Positions 51,719-64,000 of a DNA stretch of 64,000 bases are shown here, one piece after another. Origin of the DNA: Streptomyces scabiei 87.22 (GTDB lineage Bacteria; Actinomycetota; Actinomycetes; Streptomycetales; Streptomycetaceae); NCBI RefSeq assembly GCF_000091305.1, contig NC_013929.1:620001-684000 (forward strand), given 5' to 3'. Position 1 is the stretch's first letter. The number at the start of each line of letters is the position of its first letter. The translations under genes and the position numbers were made by a program. The notes under the pieces were generated by a model. That model was not told the DNA's origin. It saw nothing but the letters and a program-made list of their open reading frames with translations, and did no database searches.

Positions 51719-51791
51719 GGCGAGCGGGGGACGGGAGGTGCGGCCGGGCGCGTGTCACCGTCCGCGCTCTCCCGGTCCCGTGCCGGCCGGT

Positions 51792-52244
51792 TCACCGGAC
51801 GGTGAAGCCCGCCGCCTCGGCGTCCAGAGCCGTGGTGCCGTCCTTCGCCGTGGCCAGGACGGCGACGTGCCAGGCACCGCGCGGGGAGGACTTCGCGTCG
51901 GCGGCGGTGACCCCGACGCGGTACGTGCAGTGCACGGTGTCCTTTCCGGAGGGCTTGCAGGCGGCCGATTCCACGGCGGCCATGTCCTTGGCGGTCGGCC
52001 CGTCCTCGGCGAAGGACGAGTGCTGCGGCCAGGCCAGCACCTTCACGCTCTTGACCCCGGAGGACGCCGTGACGTCGGTGGTGAAGGTGAGCGAGCCGTC
52101 GCGGCCGCCCTCAGGAGCGACGTAGCGGGCCGTGTTGTGCGCGAGCTTCACCGACTGGTCCCCGGCGTGGGCCAGCGTGAGGGCACCTGCGGCACCGAGG
52201 ACGACCACACCGGCGGCCACGGACAGAACGGTACGACGGGACAT
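51792..52244 (-). CDS. Exported DUF5707 protein, 150 aa
   Basis: An N-terminal hydrophobic export signal (SRRTVLSVAAGVVVLGAAGA) is followed by a small beta-rich domain with FTTDVTASSGVKSVKVLAWP, two cysteines (ACKPSGKDTVHC) and WHVAVLATAKDG. It fits the DUF5707 family known only from actinobacteria, with no role assigned. Start ATG 52244 has GGAG six bases upstream; ATG 52256 is in frame with a poorer site. It is convergent with the GH12 gene. Confidence 0.78.
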   Translation of the reverse strand: MSRRTVLSVAAGVVVLGAAGALTLAHAGDQSVKLAHNTARYVAPEGGRDGSLTFTTDVTASSGVKSVKVLAWPQHSSFAEDGPTAKDMAAVESAACKPSGKDTVHCTYRVGVTAADAKSSPRGAWHVAVLATAKDGTTALDAEAAGFTVR

Positions 52245-52381
52245 GAGGTACTCCATGGGATCCGAGCTGGACAGGACCGGCGCCGGTCGGCGCCGCTGCA
52301 CCGATCTTCTTCGCACCGGGGGCCGCCGGGCATGAGCGCACCTACTCAACTCGGCCTGAGTAGGCTCGTGTTGCCGACCAC

Positions 52382-52422
52382 AGCTGTGCACCCCGGCGGC
52401 ACGACCGCCGGGGTGCACAGCT
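52382..52422 (-). terminator. Hairpin terminator after esterase gene
   Basis: Perfect 18-base arms (52382-52399 and 52405-52422) around loop CACGA, 24 bases downstream of the esterase stop on the minus strand. Confidence 0.82.
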
Positions 52423-52445
52423 CGCTCTCTCGGTGTCCCGTGCTC

Positions 52446-53363
52446 CTACACCTGGTTGAAGAACCGCCACACCTCGGCCGGCAGCCAGGTCCTGGATCCG
52501 CTGTCACCGGGAGCCCGGTCCTGGGGAGCCGCGATGTGCCCCTCGTCGAACGCCGCCCAGGCGACCGGACGGCCGGCCGCGCACCCGGAGTACGTGGTGA
52601 CCCGGTGCGTCAGGCTGCCCTGGGCCGGCTCGGGCGGGTTCTGGGGGGTGCACCCGTTGTTCCTGACGAACCGGTCCCGCATGGCGCGGCCACCGGAGAT
52701 GCCGAGGACGTTGTCCCGCAGACCGTGCACACCGAGGTAGGCGATGGGCTGCGTACCGCCGCTGCATCCGCTGAGCTGGCCGCCGCTCTGGACCGCGACC
52801 GCGCGGAAGACCGTCGCCCGCGAGCAGGCGAGCGAGTACGACATGGCGGCGCCGTAGCTGAATCCCAGGGCGAACCGCTGGGCGGTGTCGATGCACAGGG
52901 CGTCGTCGATCCGCCGGATCATGTTGTCGACGAAGGTGATGTCCTCGCCGCCGGAGTTGGCCCAGCCGTTGTTCAGGCCCTGGGGTGCGACGAAGACAGC
53001 GCTGTTGTTGGCCAGCCGCTGCAGCCCGTAGTAGGCCCACGTGCCCGTTTCCACGGTGCGGCCCGTGGAGACGTCGGTGGAGGTGCCGCCCAGCCAGTGG
53101 AACCCGAACACCACCCGGTAGGGACGGTTGCGGTCGTATCCGTCCGGGACCCGCAGGATGAAGCTCCGGTTCTTGCCGCCGCTCTGGATGGTGTGCGTTC
53201 CGCTCGCCAGCCCGGGGGCCTTGCCGCAGCCGGCGGTCGAGGCGGCGGGGGCACGTACGGAGGCCGCGGCCGTGCCCGAGGCCGCGGTCGTGGTACCGAC
53301 CAGGGCCAGCACGAGCGAGGCGACGACGGCGGGCCATAAGCGTGTTCTGGTCCTCGTGATCAT
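52446..53363 (-). CDS. Secreted CE1-like esterase (feruloyl / acetylxylan esterase type), 305 aa
   Basis: Signal peptide to about residue 34 (SGTAAA). The alpha/beta-hydrolase core has SFILRVPDGYDRNRPYRVVF, oxyanion-side GFHWLGG, nucleophile GFSYGAAMS and catalytic His in FDEGHIAAP. It has several paired cysteines (GCGKAP, LCID, SCS-like, GCT). Closest in my recollection are feruloyl and polyhydroxybutyrate-depolymerase-like esterases of CE1, which remove side chains from xylan. Start ATG 53363 with GGAGAAGGAG upstream. It faces the GH43-GH10 operon across 515 bases and has its own consensus promoter. Confidence 0.85.
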   Translation of the reverse strand: MITRTRTRLWPAVVASLVLALVGTTTAASGTAAASVRAPAASTAGCGKAPGLASGTHTIQSGGKNRSFILRVPDGYDRNRPYRVVFGFHWLGGTSTDVSTGRTVETGTWAYYGLQRLANNSAVFVAPQGLNNGWANSGGEDITFVDNMIRRIDDALCIDTAQRFALGFSYGAAMSYSLACSRATVFRAVAVQSGGQLSGCSGGTQPIAYLGVHGLRDNVLGISGGRAMRDRFVRNNGCTPQNPPEPAQGSLTHRVTTYSGCAAGRPVAWAAFDEGHIAAPQDRAPGDSGSRTWLPAEVWRFFNQV

Positions 53364-53498
53364 GTGACTCCTTCTCCGGCGGTCTCCGGCTGCGTCCCGC
53401 AACCGATCCCCTGAAATGTCGTGCACCTGACAGTTTTGGGGAACGCAAGATTCGGCCACGTCCGCGATCGAACACCTACGGCCGTCAGGTAGTCCGGG

Positions 53499-53526
53499 AC
53501 TATAGAGAGGCGGTCGAACATGTCAA
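53499..53526 (-). promoter_or_regulatory. Consensus promoter for the CE1 esterase
   Basis: On the minus strand TTGACA (plus 53521-53526) and TATAGT (plus 53499-53504) are 16 bases apart, nearly perfect hexamers in a GC-rich genome. Leader length to the esterase start is about 130 bases. Confidence 0.7.
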
Positions 53527-53641
53527 TACGCGGCGCTCCCCCGGCACTCCGCAGACATGGAACCCGACGACTCGGGCCCGGACCAGGCAGGCAAGCCTTT
53601 CCGGCCTCCCGGCAGAAGCCCGCCCCGATGTACGGATCGAA

Positions 53642-53653
53642 CGAAATATTTCG
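53642..53653. promoter_or_regulatory. 12-bp palindrome between divergent esterase and xylan genes
   Basis: CGAAATATTTCG is a perfect palindrome between two divergent promoters (53499-53526 leftward, 53682-53709 rightward). Similar CGAA-N-TTCG sites are bound by LacI-type xylose/xylan regulators in Streptomyces (for example BxlR). Operator status is inferred. Confidence 0.55.
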
Positions 53654-53681
53654 CCAGAACACTCGAATCATGCGAGAGGTA

Positions 53682-53709
53682 TTGACGAGGCCCACCGGCC
53701 TCCTATCAT
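53682..53709 (+). promoter_or_regulatory. Promoter of the GH43-GH10 operon
   Basis: TTGACG (53682-53687) and TATCAT (53704-53709), 16 bases apart, start 28 bases after the palindrome at 53642. Leader to the GH43 start is about 160 bases; 53364-53878 contains no gene. Confidence 0.6.
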
Positions 53710-53878
53710 CCAAAGTGCTCGATGTGCCGATCGATGTACGACATCACGAACGAGGCGGAGACAGCCCGGCCACGGGCGGCCCCTTCGACGAGCCACCGCA
53801 CGCTCCACGACGCATCTCGGCACAGCACCCGGCCCCACCCCCGCCCCCACGACGGCCCGGCCGCGCGAGGAGAACGAC

Positions 53879-56645
<2,767 letters not shown>

Positions 56646-56676
56646 GGCGGGCCGGCTCCACCCCCTGAACCGGACG

Positions 56677-56705
56677 CAGGCCCTCGGCTCACCCCCGGGG
56701 GCCTG
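56677..56705 (+). terminator. Probable hairpin after xylanase gene
   Basis: Arms CAGGCCC (56677-56683) and GGGCCTG (56699-56705) with a 15-base loop, 32 bases after the xylanase stop, between convergent genes. The stem is short, so it is only moderately convincing. Confidence 0.45.
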
Positions 56706-56752
56706 TGTCCCTCCAGGCGTCGTGGCAGGACGTTCGCACGGCGGGCGTGCGG

Positions 56753-57535
56753 CTACTCGTCCTCCTCCGGGTCCCAGGCCAGGAGCAGGTCGAAGAGCCG
56801 GCGGTCGCCGTCGGACTTCAGGGAGTCCACGGGGATGCGGTCGTACAGGGCCAGGACCAGTTCGCCCGCCGTGCCGTGCAGGGAGGCGTCGGCGGGCGTC
56901 GCGCCCGCGGTGGTCAGGCGGGTGGTCCGGGTGCCGTCGGCGGCGAGCGTGAGACGCCAGGAGTGGCCCTCGGCGGCGTGATAGTCCACGGTCGCGGGCT
57001 CGTGGGGCCAGGGGGCGGTCCCGGCGCAACAGGTGGCCAGGAACTCGTCGACGCCGTCGAGTGCCGCCGCGTCCGGCAGTGGCTGAGCGGCGCCCGTGGT
57101 GACCTGGGCGTCGTAGGTGTGCACCGCGGCCTCCTGGACCTGGTGCCGGGCGACCGCGCCGCTGGTCGGCGGCGACTGCGACGTGCCCCACCAGGTCCAG
57201 CAGCCGCGGTCCGGGCCGGACTCCCGCAGGGCGTCCAGCAGTTGTCCGGTGGACTCGGCCGACCAGGCGAGCAGGGCCGCGCGTTCGCGGGGCGCGTCCG
57301 GCTCGGTCTCGGGCGGAGGGGAGTCGGCCGGGCCCGCGGCGACGGTGGCGGCCCAGAAGCGGTGCACCGAGCCCAGGTGCCGTACCAGGTCCAGCAGCGT
57401 CCACTCGGGGCAGGTCGGCACCCGTTCCGAAAGGTCGGGCGCGGCGGCGACCGCCGCGCGGAACGCGGCGGAGCGCTCCTCGATCAGCCGCAGCAGTGCG
57501 GGGAACTCCGGGGTGATGGCCTCAGTCGTCGTCAC
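56753..57535 (-). CDS. Maleylpyruvate-isomerase-family mycothiol-dependent enzyme, 260 aa
   Basis: The N-terminal domain has VPTCPEWTLLDLVRHLGSVH, with the metal-binding His residues of the MDMPI/DinB fold, and the middle has QVQEAAVHTYDAQ supplying the third. A C-terminal domain (about 175-255, RLTLAADGTRTTRLTTAG ... GTAGELVLALYDRIP) is the MDMPI_C sterol-carrier-like part. It uses mycothiol or related thiols on an unknown substrate. Start ATG 57535. It is downstream of SecDF-type genes but transcribed the same way, probably independently. Confidence 0.85.
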   Translation of the reverse strand: MTTTEAITPEFPALLRLIEERSAAFRAAVAAAPDLSERVPTCPEWTLLDLVRHLGSVHRFWAATVAAGPADSPPPETEPDAPRERAALLAWSAESTGQLLDALRESGPDRGCWTWWGTSQSPPTSGAVARHQVQEAAVHTYDAQVTTGAAQPLPDAAALDGVDEFLATCCAGTAPWPHEPATVDYHAAEGHSWRLTLAADGTRTTRLTTAGATPADASLHGTAGELVLALYDRIPVDSLKSDGDRRLFDLLLAWDPEEDE

Positions 57536-57627
57536 GCCGCCTGTCTATCAGGGTGCTCCGGCGCCCGGACAGCCAATTTCACGCGGCCCCCACAGGGCGC
57601 GCGGCACCGGCCGCGCGCCCGAACGCC

Positions 57628-59886
<2,259 letters not shown>

Positions 59887-59952
59887 GAGGGGCCTCCGGC
59901 AGGCACACCGCGGCCGGACACGGCCACGGTCGACGGAATGGAGAAGGGAAGC

Positions 59953-60378
59953 TCAGGTGCCTGGCGGAGGAGGCGGTGCGCGCCCCTGGTGACGGCCCGT
60001 CGGAGGGGGCGGGATCGGCGAGGGCAGGGCGGCCGGGGCGGCCGTGGGCCCGCGCCGGGGCGGGCCGGCCGTCTCGCGCGGTGCGGCGAGGGCGGCCGTG
60101 TGCGGGGACGGCAGCCGGTCCCCGGAGACATCACGGGGGCTGCGCAGCAGGGCCGCGCCGTGCCCGTCGTCCGCCTGGGCCCCGCTGTCGGCTCGGATGA
60201 TCTCGAAGGCCGACGTGACGTGGCCCCCGGCCGCCGAGGCCACGCGGGAGGAGGGACGGTGCTCGGCACCGCCGTGCGAGGGGGGCAGGAACAGGGCGGT
60301 GAGGACGGCGAGGAGGACGGCGAGCGCCGCCGGGGCGAGTCCGCCCCGGCGAGGGGCGGGGGACGAGCCGCGTGCCAT
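59953..60378 (-). CDS. Small exported proline-rich protein, 141 aa
   Basis: A basic start (ARGSSPAPRR) and a hydrophobic segment (LAPAALAVLLAVLTALFLP) form an export signal or anchor; the remaining 100 residues are disordered and rich in Pro, Ala, Gly, Arg. GAGGA is six bases before ATG 60378. It lies 66 bases upstream of secDF on the same strand and may be in the same operon. Function unknown. Low complexity lowers certainty that it is a true gene. Confidence 0.55.
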   Translation of the reverse strand: MARGSSPAPRRGGLAPAALAVLLAVLTALFLPPSHGGAEHRPSSRVASAAGGHVTSAFEIIRADSGAQADDGHGAALLRSPRDVSGDRLPSPHTAALAAPRETAGPPRRGPTAAPAALPSPIPPPPTGRHQGRAPPPPPGT

Positions 60379-60474
60379 GCGCCGTCCTCTCCCCGTTCCG
60401 GTGTCTGATGTAAGTGCTTCGTCAGTGCCAACGCGCTTGCCCCGCGCGAGAGTTCCGGCCGCGGGCGGGCGGCG

Positions 60475-61140
60475 TCAGGGTTCGATGAGGCCGGCGCGGA
60501 TGGCGTAGCGCGTGAGTTCCAGGCGGTCGCGCAGGCCGAGCTTGTGCAGGAGGTTCGCCCGGTGCCGGTGGACGGTCTTGATGCTGATGAAGAGCATCTC
60601 GGCGATCTCCTTGGAGGAGTGCCCCTCGGCGACGAGCTTGAGGACCTCCTCCTCCCGGGGGGTCACAACCTGGTCGGGCGGTTCCTCCCCGTGGCGGACC
60701 CGGTCGAGGTAGTTGCGCACGAGCGCGGTGACGGCCCCCGGGTAGAGGAAGGGCTCGTCGCGCATGGCGGCCCGACAGGCGGCGACGAGATCGCGGTCGG
60801 CGACCGATTTCAGCACGTATCCGCTGGCGCCGGCCTTCAGGGCCTGGAAGAAGTACTGCTCGTTGTCGTGCATGGTCAGCATCAGCACACGCAGGTCCGG
60901 CTTCAGCGCGATCAGTTCCCGGGCGGCCTGCAGACCCGTCATCCGGGGCATGGCGATGTCCAGCACCGCGAGATCGACCTCGTGCGTACGGGCCCGGGCG
61001 ATGGCCTCCGCCCCGTCCCCGGCCTCGGCGACGACCCGGAGGTCCGGCTCGCCGTCGAGGATGAGCCGCACCCCGCGCCGTACGAGGGCGTGGTCGTCGG
61101 CGAGGAGGATGCGGATCTCGGTCGGGTCGGTCGGGGTCAT
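60475..61140 (-). CDS. NarL/FixJ-type response regulator, 221 aa
   Basis: Receiver domain (about 8-125) with acidic ADDH, phospho-acceptor Asp in DLAVLDIAMPRMTG and Lys in GYVLKSVADR. LuxR helix-turn-helix (about 155-215) in VTPREEEVLKLVAEGHSSKE and TVHRHRANLLHKLGL. ATG 61140 overlaps the kinase stop (ATGA, 61137-61140), so the pair is cognate. The divergent DksA-like gene at 62384 is a candidate target. Confidence 0.92.
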   Translation of the reverse strand: MTPTDPTEIRILLADDHALVRRGVRLILDGEPDLRVVAEAGDGAEAIARARTHEVDLAVLDIAMPRMTGLQAARELIALKPDLRVLMLTMHDNEQYFFQALKAGASGYVLKSVADRDLVAACRAAMRDEPFLYPGAVTALVRNYLDRVRHGEEPPDQVVTPREEEVLKLVAEGHSSKEIAEMLFISIKTVHRHRANLLHKLGLRDRLELTRYAIRAGLIEP

Positions 61141-62090
61141 GGCTGCTTCCTGGGAACGGGTACGGTCAGGCGGACGTGGGTGCCGGTGGCCGGCCGGGAG
61201 GTGACGTCCAGCGTGGCCCCGATGAGCAGCGCCCGCTCGCGCATCCCGCGGATCCCGGCGCCTTCCCGGGCCACCCCCGTCCCCCGGCCGTCGTCTTCGA
61301 CGGCCAGGACGACCACGCCGTCGCCCGGGCTCAGGCCGACCTCGACCCGGCCGGCGTCGGCGTGCCGGGCCGCGTTGGTCAGGGCCTCCTGCGCGACCCG
61401 GTAGAGCACCAGCTCGGTCTCCTGGTCCAGTGCGGGCAGGCCGGGGTCGAAACGGCGGACGACGTGCAGCCCGGTGTGGGTGGCGAACTCGGTGGTCAGC
61501 GAGGTCAGGGCGCTGATCAGGCCGAGGTCCTCCAGGACACCCGGTCGCAGCCGGCGCACCAGGCGGCGGACCTCGTCCAGGCTCTCCCGGGTGATCTCCT
61601 GTGCCTGGTGCAGCTCGCCGCGCAGCGGTTCGTCCGCGTCGTCGGCCGCCCGTTTCAGCCCCAGCAGGACTGCGGTCATGCTCTGGCCCACCTCGTCGTG
61701 CAGTTCCTGGGCGATACGGCGGCGTTCGTCCTCCTGCGCGAGCAGCGCGCGGGCGCTGCTCGACGCCCGCTCGTGTTCGAGTCGGTCCAGCATGGCGTTG
61801 AAGGTGCTGATCAGCTCGGCGGTCTCGCCCCGGCCGTGCTCCGGCAGCCGCTGGCCCGGTCTCAGGAGGTCGACCGTGGTCATGAGCCTGGTCAGCCGCT
61901 CCAGAGGGGAGAGCCCGATCCGCAGCAGGGCGGCGTTGGCGATCAGCATGACGACCAGGCCGGCCACCAGGATGATCGCCTCGGTCAGCACCACGGGCAC
62001 GGACACGGTCACCGGGGCCCACAGCAGCAGCGCGGTCGCGCTCCCCAGCACCACGGCGTTGAGGGCGAAGATCCGCCAGAACAGGGACAC
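61137..62090 (-). CDS. Sensor histidine kinase, HAMP-HisKA_3 type, 317 aa
   Basis: Two membrane helices (LFWRIFALNAVVLGSATALL, LTEAIILVAGLVVMLIANAA) have almost no external loop. A HAMP segment follows (LSPLERLTRLMTTVDLLRPG), then the dimerisation helix with His in RRRIAQELHDEVGQSMTAVL and an ATPase domain (EALTNAARHADAG, GAGIRGMRERALLIGATLDV). GTG 62090 gives a compact protein with GGAAGG upstream; a far upstream ATG would add 131 residues of low-complexity Arg/Ala-rich sequence and is rejected. The signal is probably intracellular or membrane-borne. Confidence 0.88.
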   Translation of the reverse strand: MSLFWRIFALNAVVLGSATALLLWAPVTVSVPVVLTEAIILVAGLVVMLIANAALLRIGLSPLERLTRLMTTVDLLRPGQRLPEHGRGETAELISTFNAMLDRLEHERASSSARALLAQEDERRRIAQELHDEVGQSMTAVLLGLKRAADDADEPLRGELHQAQEITRESLDEVRRLVRRLRPGVLEDLGLISALTSLTTEFATHTGLHVVRRFDPGLPALDQETELVLYRVAQEALTNAARHADAGRVEVGLSPGDGVVVLAVEDDGRGTGVAREGAGIRGMRERALLIGATLDVTSRPATGTHVRLTVPVPRKQP

Positions 62091-62383
62091 CGCGACGCCG
62101 CCTTCCTTCCTGCCGGTGACACGGGCCGTGTCGTCCTCGGGGCGGGCGCGCGACCCGGCCCGTGTGCCGTGTCCCGCCGCCGCGAGCCGGTCTCCCCGCA
62201 AGCCTGCCCGTACCCGGGCGGTCGCGTCGATGGGGCCCGATGCCCATTTCCGGCGCCGGCCGGCCCACGCCACGGTAGCCCCCGTGCGGCGGCGAATGGG
62301 TATTGCGCCCGATGGGTTTCGCGCGGCGCATCGGCCACGGTGAGGTCGTACCCCCGTCCACCGTGCGGAAGGCAGGACCCGCC

Positions 62384-62710
62384 ATGTCACTCGATACGCC
62401 CCGGACCGAGTCCCGGCCCGGACGGCTGTCCGCGCAGGAGGCCCGACAGCGCCTCGCCCACGAACGCGACACCCGCCTGACACAGCTGCGGGCCCTCGCC
62501 GAGGCCGGACAGGAAGCGGGGGAACAGCTGATGCCGGGACAGCGGGACACGATCGAGCGCGTCCTCAAGGAGATCGACGCCGCCTTCGTCCGCGTCCAGG
62601 AGCACACCTACGGCACCTGCCTGGGCTGCTCGAAGCCCATCCCGGTCGAGCGGCTGGAGATCCTGCCCTACACGCGGTTCTGCGTCCCCTGCCGGCGCGA
62701 CGCGGTCTGA
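62384..62710 (+). CDS. TraR/DksA-type zinc-finger protein, 108 aa
   Basis: A coiled-coil N-terminal half (LSAQEARQRLAHERDTRLTQ, LRALAEAGQEAGEQLMPG) precedes a C4 zinc finger CLGCSKPI...RFCVPC. DksA/TraR proteins reach into the RNA polymerase secondary channel. The acidic DxxDxA tip of DksA is not evident. Short streptomycete members are poorly studied. ATG 62384 follows GGAAGG at a longer spacing. A paralogue follows 50 bases later. It is divergent from the second two-component system. Confidence 0.85.
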   Translation: MSLDTPRTESRPGRLSAQEARQRLAHERDTRLTQLRALAEAGQEAGEQLMPGQRDTIERVLKEIDAAFVRVQEHTYGTCLGCSKPIPVERLEILPYTRFCVPCRRDAV

Positions 62711-62760
62711 CGACCGCCGCCCGGTGACTCCGTCTCCCTGACAGCCCGAGGGGTGAAGTG

Positions 62761-63138
62761 GTGAACCAGCAGACCATCGGCGAACGCGAACGCGGCACGG
62801 CCCTGTCGGCCGCGGACCTCGCCGCGCTGCGCGACAGTCTCGACGAGCAGCGCCTGTTCCGCCGCGAACAGATCCAGCAGCTCACGGCCACGGCCGTACC
62901 CCGCACCGAGGCACTGCTCGACCGGCGGGCCGCCTCCCAGACCGAGGTGCGCGTCCAGCTCGCCGCGTCGGCCCGCATGGTCCTCGCCGATGTCGAGGCG
63001 GCCCTGGAGCGCATGGACCAGGGCCGCTACGGCCACTGCCATCTGTGCCACGGACCCATCGACCGCGACCTTCTGACGATCGTGCCGCAGGCCCGCTACT
63101 GCGCCCGCTGCCGGCATCTCAGGGAGGCGGGCCGGTGA
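62761..63138 (+). CDS. TraR/DksA-type zinc-finger protein, second copy, 125 aa
   Basis: It has the same architecture as its upstream neighbour: helical N-terminus (LAALRDSLDEQRLFRREQIQ, EALLDRRAASQTEVRVQLAA) and a C4 finger CHLCHGPIDR...RYCARC, here with additional His residues (GHCHLCHG). GTG 62761 is preferred with GAGGGG seven bases upstream; GTG 62758 is adjacent. The stop overlaps the MreB-like gene (GTGA, 63135-63138), so three genes are coupled: two DksA-like proteins and an actin-like protein. Confidence 0.82.
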   Translation: MNQQTIGERERGTALSAADLAALRDSLDEQRLFRREQIQQLTATAVPRTEALLDRRAASQTEVRVQLAASARMVLADVEAALERMDQGRYGHCHLCHGPIDRDLLTIVPQARYCARCRHLREAGR

Positions 63139-63941
63139 CCACGTTCCGCGGTCCGCGGTCCGCCGGGCCCCGGCACCGGCCCTGGCCCCGGTGCCGCCGG
63201 TGCCACGGCATCGCCCTCGACCTGGGCAGCGACCGCACCCGTGCCTGGGGTTTCGACGGCAAGCCGCTCTTCGACGTCCCCACGGTCGCCTTCGGCGACG
63301 GGATCGTCCGGCCGGTGCGGCGGGGCGCCATCGTCGACACCGCCGCGACCGCGACGATGCTCGACCGTCTGCTCGCCCACCGGCTGCCCCGCTCGGCCCA
63401 CCCCCTGCTCATCCTCACCACGCCCGCCCTGGGGGGCGTCGCCTTCCGCGCCGAGGCCCGGGCCGCGGCCGAGGTCCTGCGGCCGCACACGGTGCTGACC
63501 GTGCCCGCCGCACGCGCCGTGGCCGTCGCCGCCGACGCCGACCTGACCCGGCCGCTGCTCGTGGTCGACATCGGGGCGCAGGTCACCGATGTCGTCCTGC
63601 TCGACGACGGCGCCGTGACCGACGCCCGCCGCACCACCCTCGGCACCGCCGACATCGGCCGGCACGCCCCGGCCGCGCCGCTCACCGAGGCGGTCGGCGC
63701 GATGACGGCGGCCATGCTGGACCAGGACGGCACGTCCCGCACCCGGGACGCGCTGCGCCGTGGCGTCCTGCTGGCCGGTGGCGGAGCCCTGGGCACCGCC
63801 ACCGGCCCCCGGCTCGCCGAGCGGCTGGGCGCGCCCGTCCGGTCCGTCCCCGGCCCGCACACCGCGGCCGTCCGCGGGGCCGCCGCCCTCCTGCGGTCCG
63901 CCCACAACCACCCCTGCACCGGCGTCGGGGTGCCCGGGTAG
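63135..63941 (+). CDS. Shortened MreB-like actin-family protein, 268 aa
   Basis: The phosphate-1 motif GIALDLGSDRTRAW, phosphate-2 LLVVDIGAQVTDVVLLDDG and adenosine motif GVLLAGGGALGTATGPRLAE are the three nucleotide-binding elements of MreB/actin. VPTVAFGDGIVRPV is the usual strand after phosphate 1. Between phosphate 2 and adenosine only about 40 residues remain, so subdomain IIB is essentially missing compared with normal MreB of about 340 residues. A basic, cysteine-containing N-tail (RPWPRCRRCHG) replaces the membrane helix. GTG 63135 overlaps the DksA-like stop. Filament formation is uncertain. Confidence 0.8.
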   Translation: MTTFRGPRSAGPRHRPWPRCRRCHGIALDLGSDRTRAWGFDGKPLFDVPTVAFGDGIVRPVRRGAIVDTAATATMLDRLLAHRLPRSAHPLLILTTPALGGVAFRAEARAAAEVLRPHTVLTVPAARAVAVAADADLTRPLLVVDIGAQVTDVVLLDDGAVTDARRTTLGTADIGRHAPAAPLTEAVGAMTAAMLDQDGTSRTRDALRRGVLLAGGGALGTATGPRLAERLGAPVRSVPGPHTAAVRGAAALLRSAHNHPCTGVGVPG

Positions 63942-63950
63942 GGTTCCGCC

Positions 63951-64000
63951 ATGACCGCTCCGCACCCCTACCTGCGCTACGTGGCGATCGGCGACAGCAT
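63951..64000 (+). CDS. SGNH/GDSL hydrolase, first 16 codons only
   Basis: The start MTAPHPYLRYVAIGDS begins at ATG 63951 and runs off the right edge. YVAIGDS is the block I strand and catalytic Ser motif (GDS) of SGNH-family esterases. Everything downstream is outside the window. Ten bases separate it from the MreB-like gene, so it may belong to the same operon. Confidence 0.65.
   Translation, partial: MTAPHPYLRYVAIGDS

Noticed and set aside
62091..62483. 131-residue N-terminal extension of the second histidine kinase
   Set aside because: The extension is Arg/Ala/Gly low-complexity sequence with no domain, whereas GTG 62090 gives a membrane-helix start with a ribosome site.

Overview
The window reads as chromosomal DNA of a Streptomyces or close relative. 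It has very high G+C, strongly G/C-biased third codon positions, many GTG starts with GGAGG-type ribosome sites, ATGA/GTGA gene overlaps, many SpoIIE/RsbW/STAS regulators, Tat-exported glycosidases and a perfect CebR-type cellulose-utilisation operator. I found no rRNA, tRNA, CRISPR array, transposase or phage gene. About 60 protein genes are supported.

Layout. 1-2.3 kb: tail of a CrtU-like flavoenzyme, a conserved hypothetical and a DUF4232 lipoprotein. 2.3-5.7 kb: a GntR regulator with its FAD oxidoreductase under a promoter overlapped by an inverted repeat, then an SPFH/band-7 membrane gene translationally coupled to a ribbon-helix-helix gene. 5.7-12.8 kb: an NTF2-like protein, a NarL two-component pair, an RsbW-like/STAS pair, an MpaB oxygenase, an epimerase carrying a tandem pentapeptide insert and a metal cyclase. 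12.9-21.2 kb: two overlapping secreted propeller paralogues, a SpoIIE phosphatase with its kinase-like partner, small envelope proteins, and a divergent SDR/HTH pair. 21.3-27.7 kb: a GH95 fucosidase with two inserted discoidin-like domains, divergent from a PknB-type receptor kinase, then VOC and ArsR proteins. 27.9-32.2 kb: a Roadblock protein, a ferric-reductase-like flavocytochrome, a LacI regulator and an NTF2-like lipoprotein.

32.3-42.2 kb is the most interesting block. A secreted discoidin-cutinase resembling PET hydrolases, a Tat-exported esterase and a CitMHS carboxylate transporter run leftward. A LysR gene runs rightward, followed by a CaiB-type CoA-transferase, a CitE-like lyase and a TetR gene. 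Two nearly identical 22-bp sites, one in front of the transporter/LysR pair and one in front of the CoA-transferase, suggest one LysR regulon. I propose, as inference, that it degrades an extracellular polyester and catabolises the released acid as a CoA ester.

42.4-49.9 kb: a self-sufficient CYP102-type P450 under a promoter buried in a palindrome, an SDR, a multidomain PAS-GAF-SpoIIE-ATPase regulator and an MBL hydrolase. 50-56.7 kb: a broken tetR remnant, then a plant-polysaccharide island: GH12-CBM2 with a CebR box, a CE1-like esterase, GH43 and GH10 xylanase genes around divergent promoters. 56.7-64 kb: a mycothiol-type enzyme, a fused SecDF, a second NarL two-component pair, two DksA-like zinc proteins, a shortened MreB-like actin and the first codons of an SGNH hydrolase.

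Starts were chosen by ribosome-binding sites and family fit. Functions rest on motif recognition by eye, without database searches.
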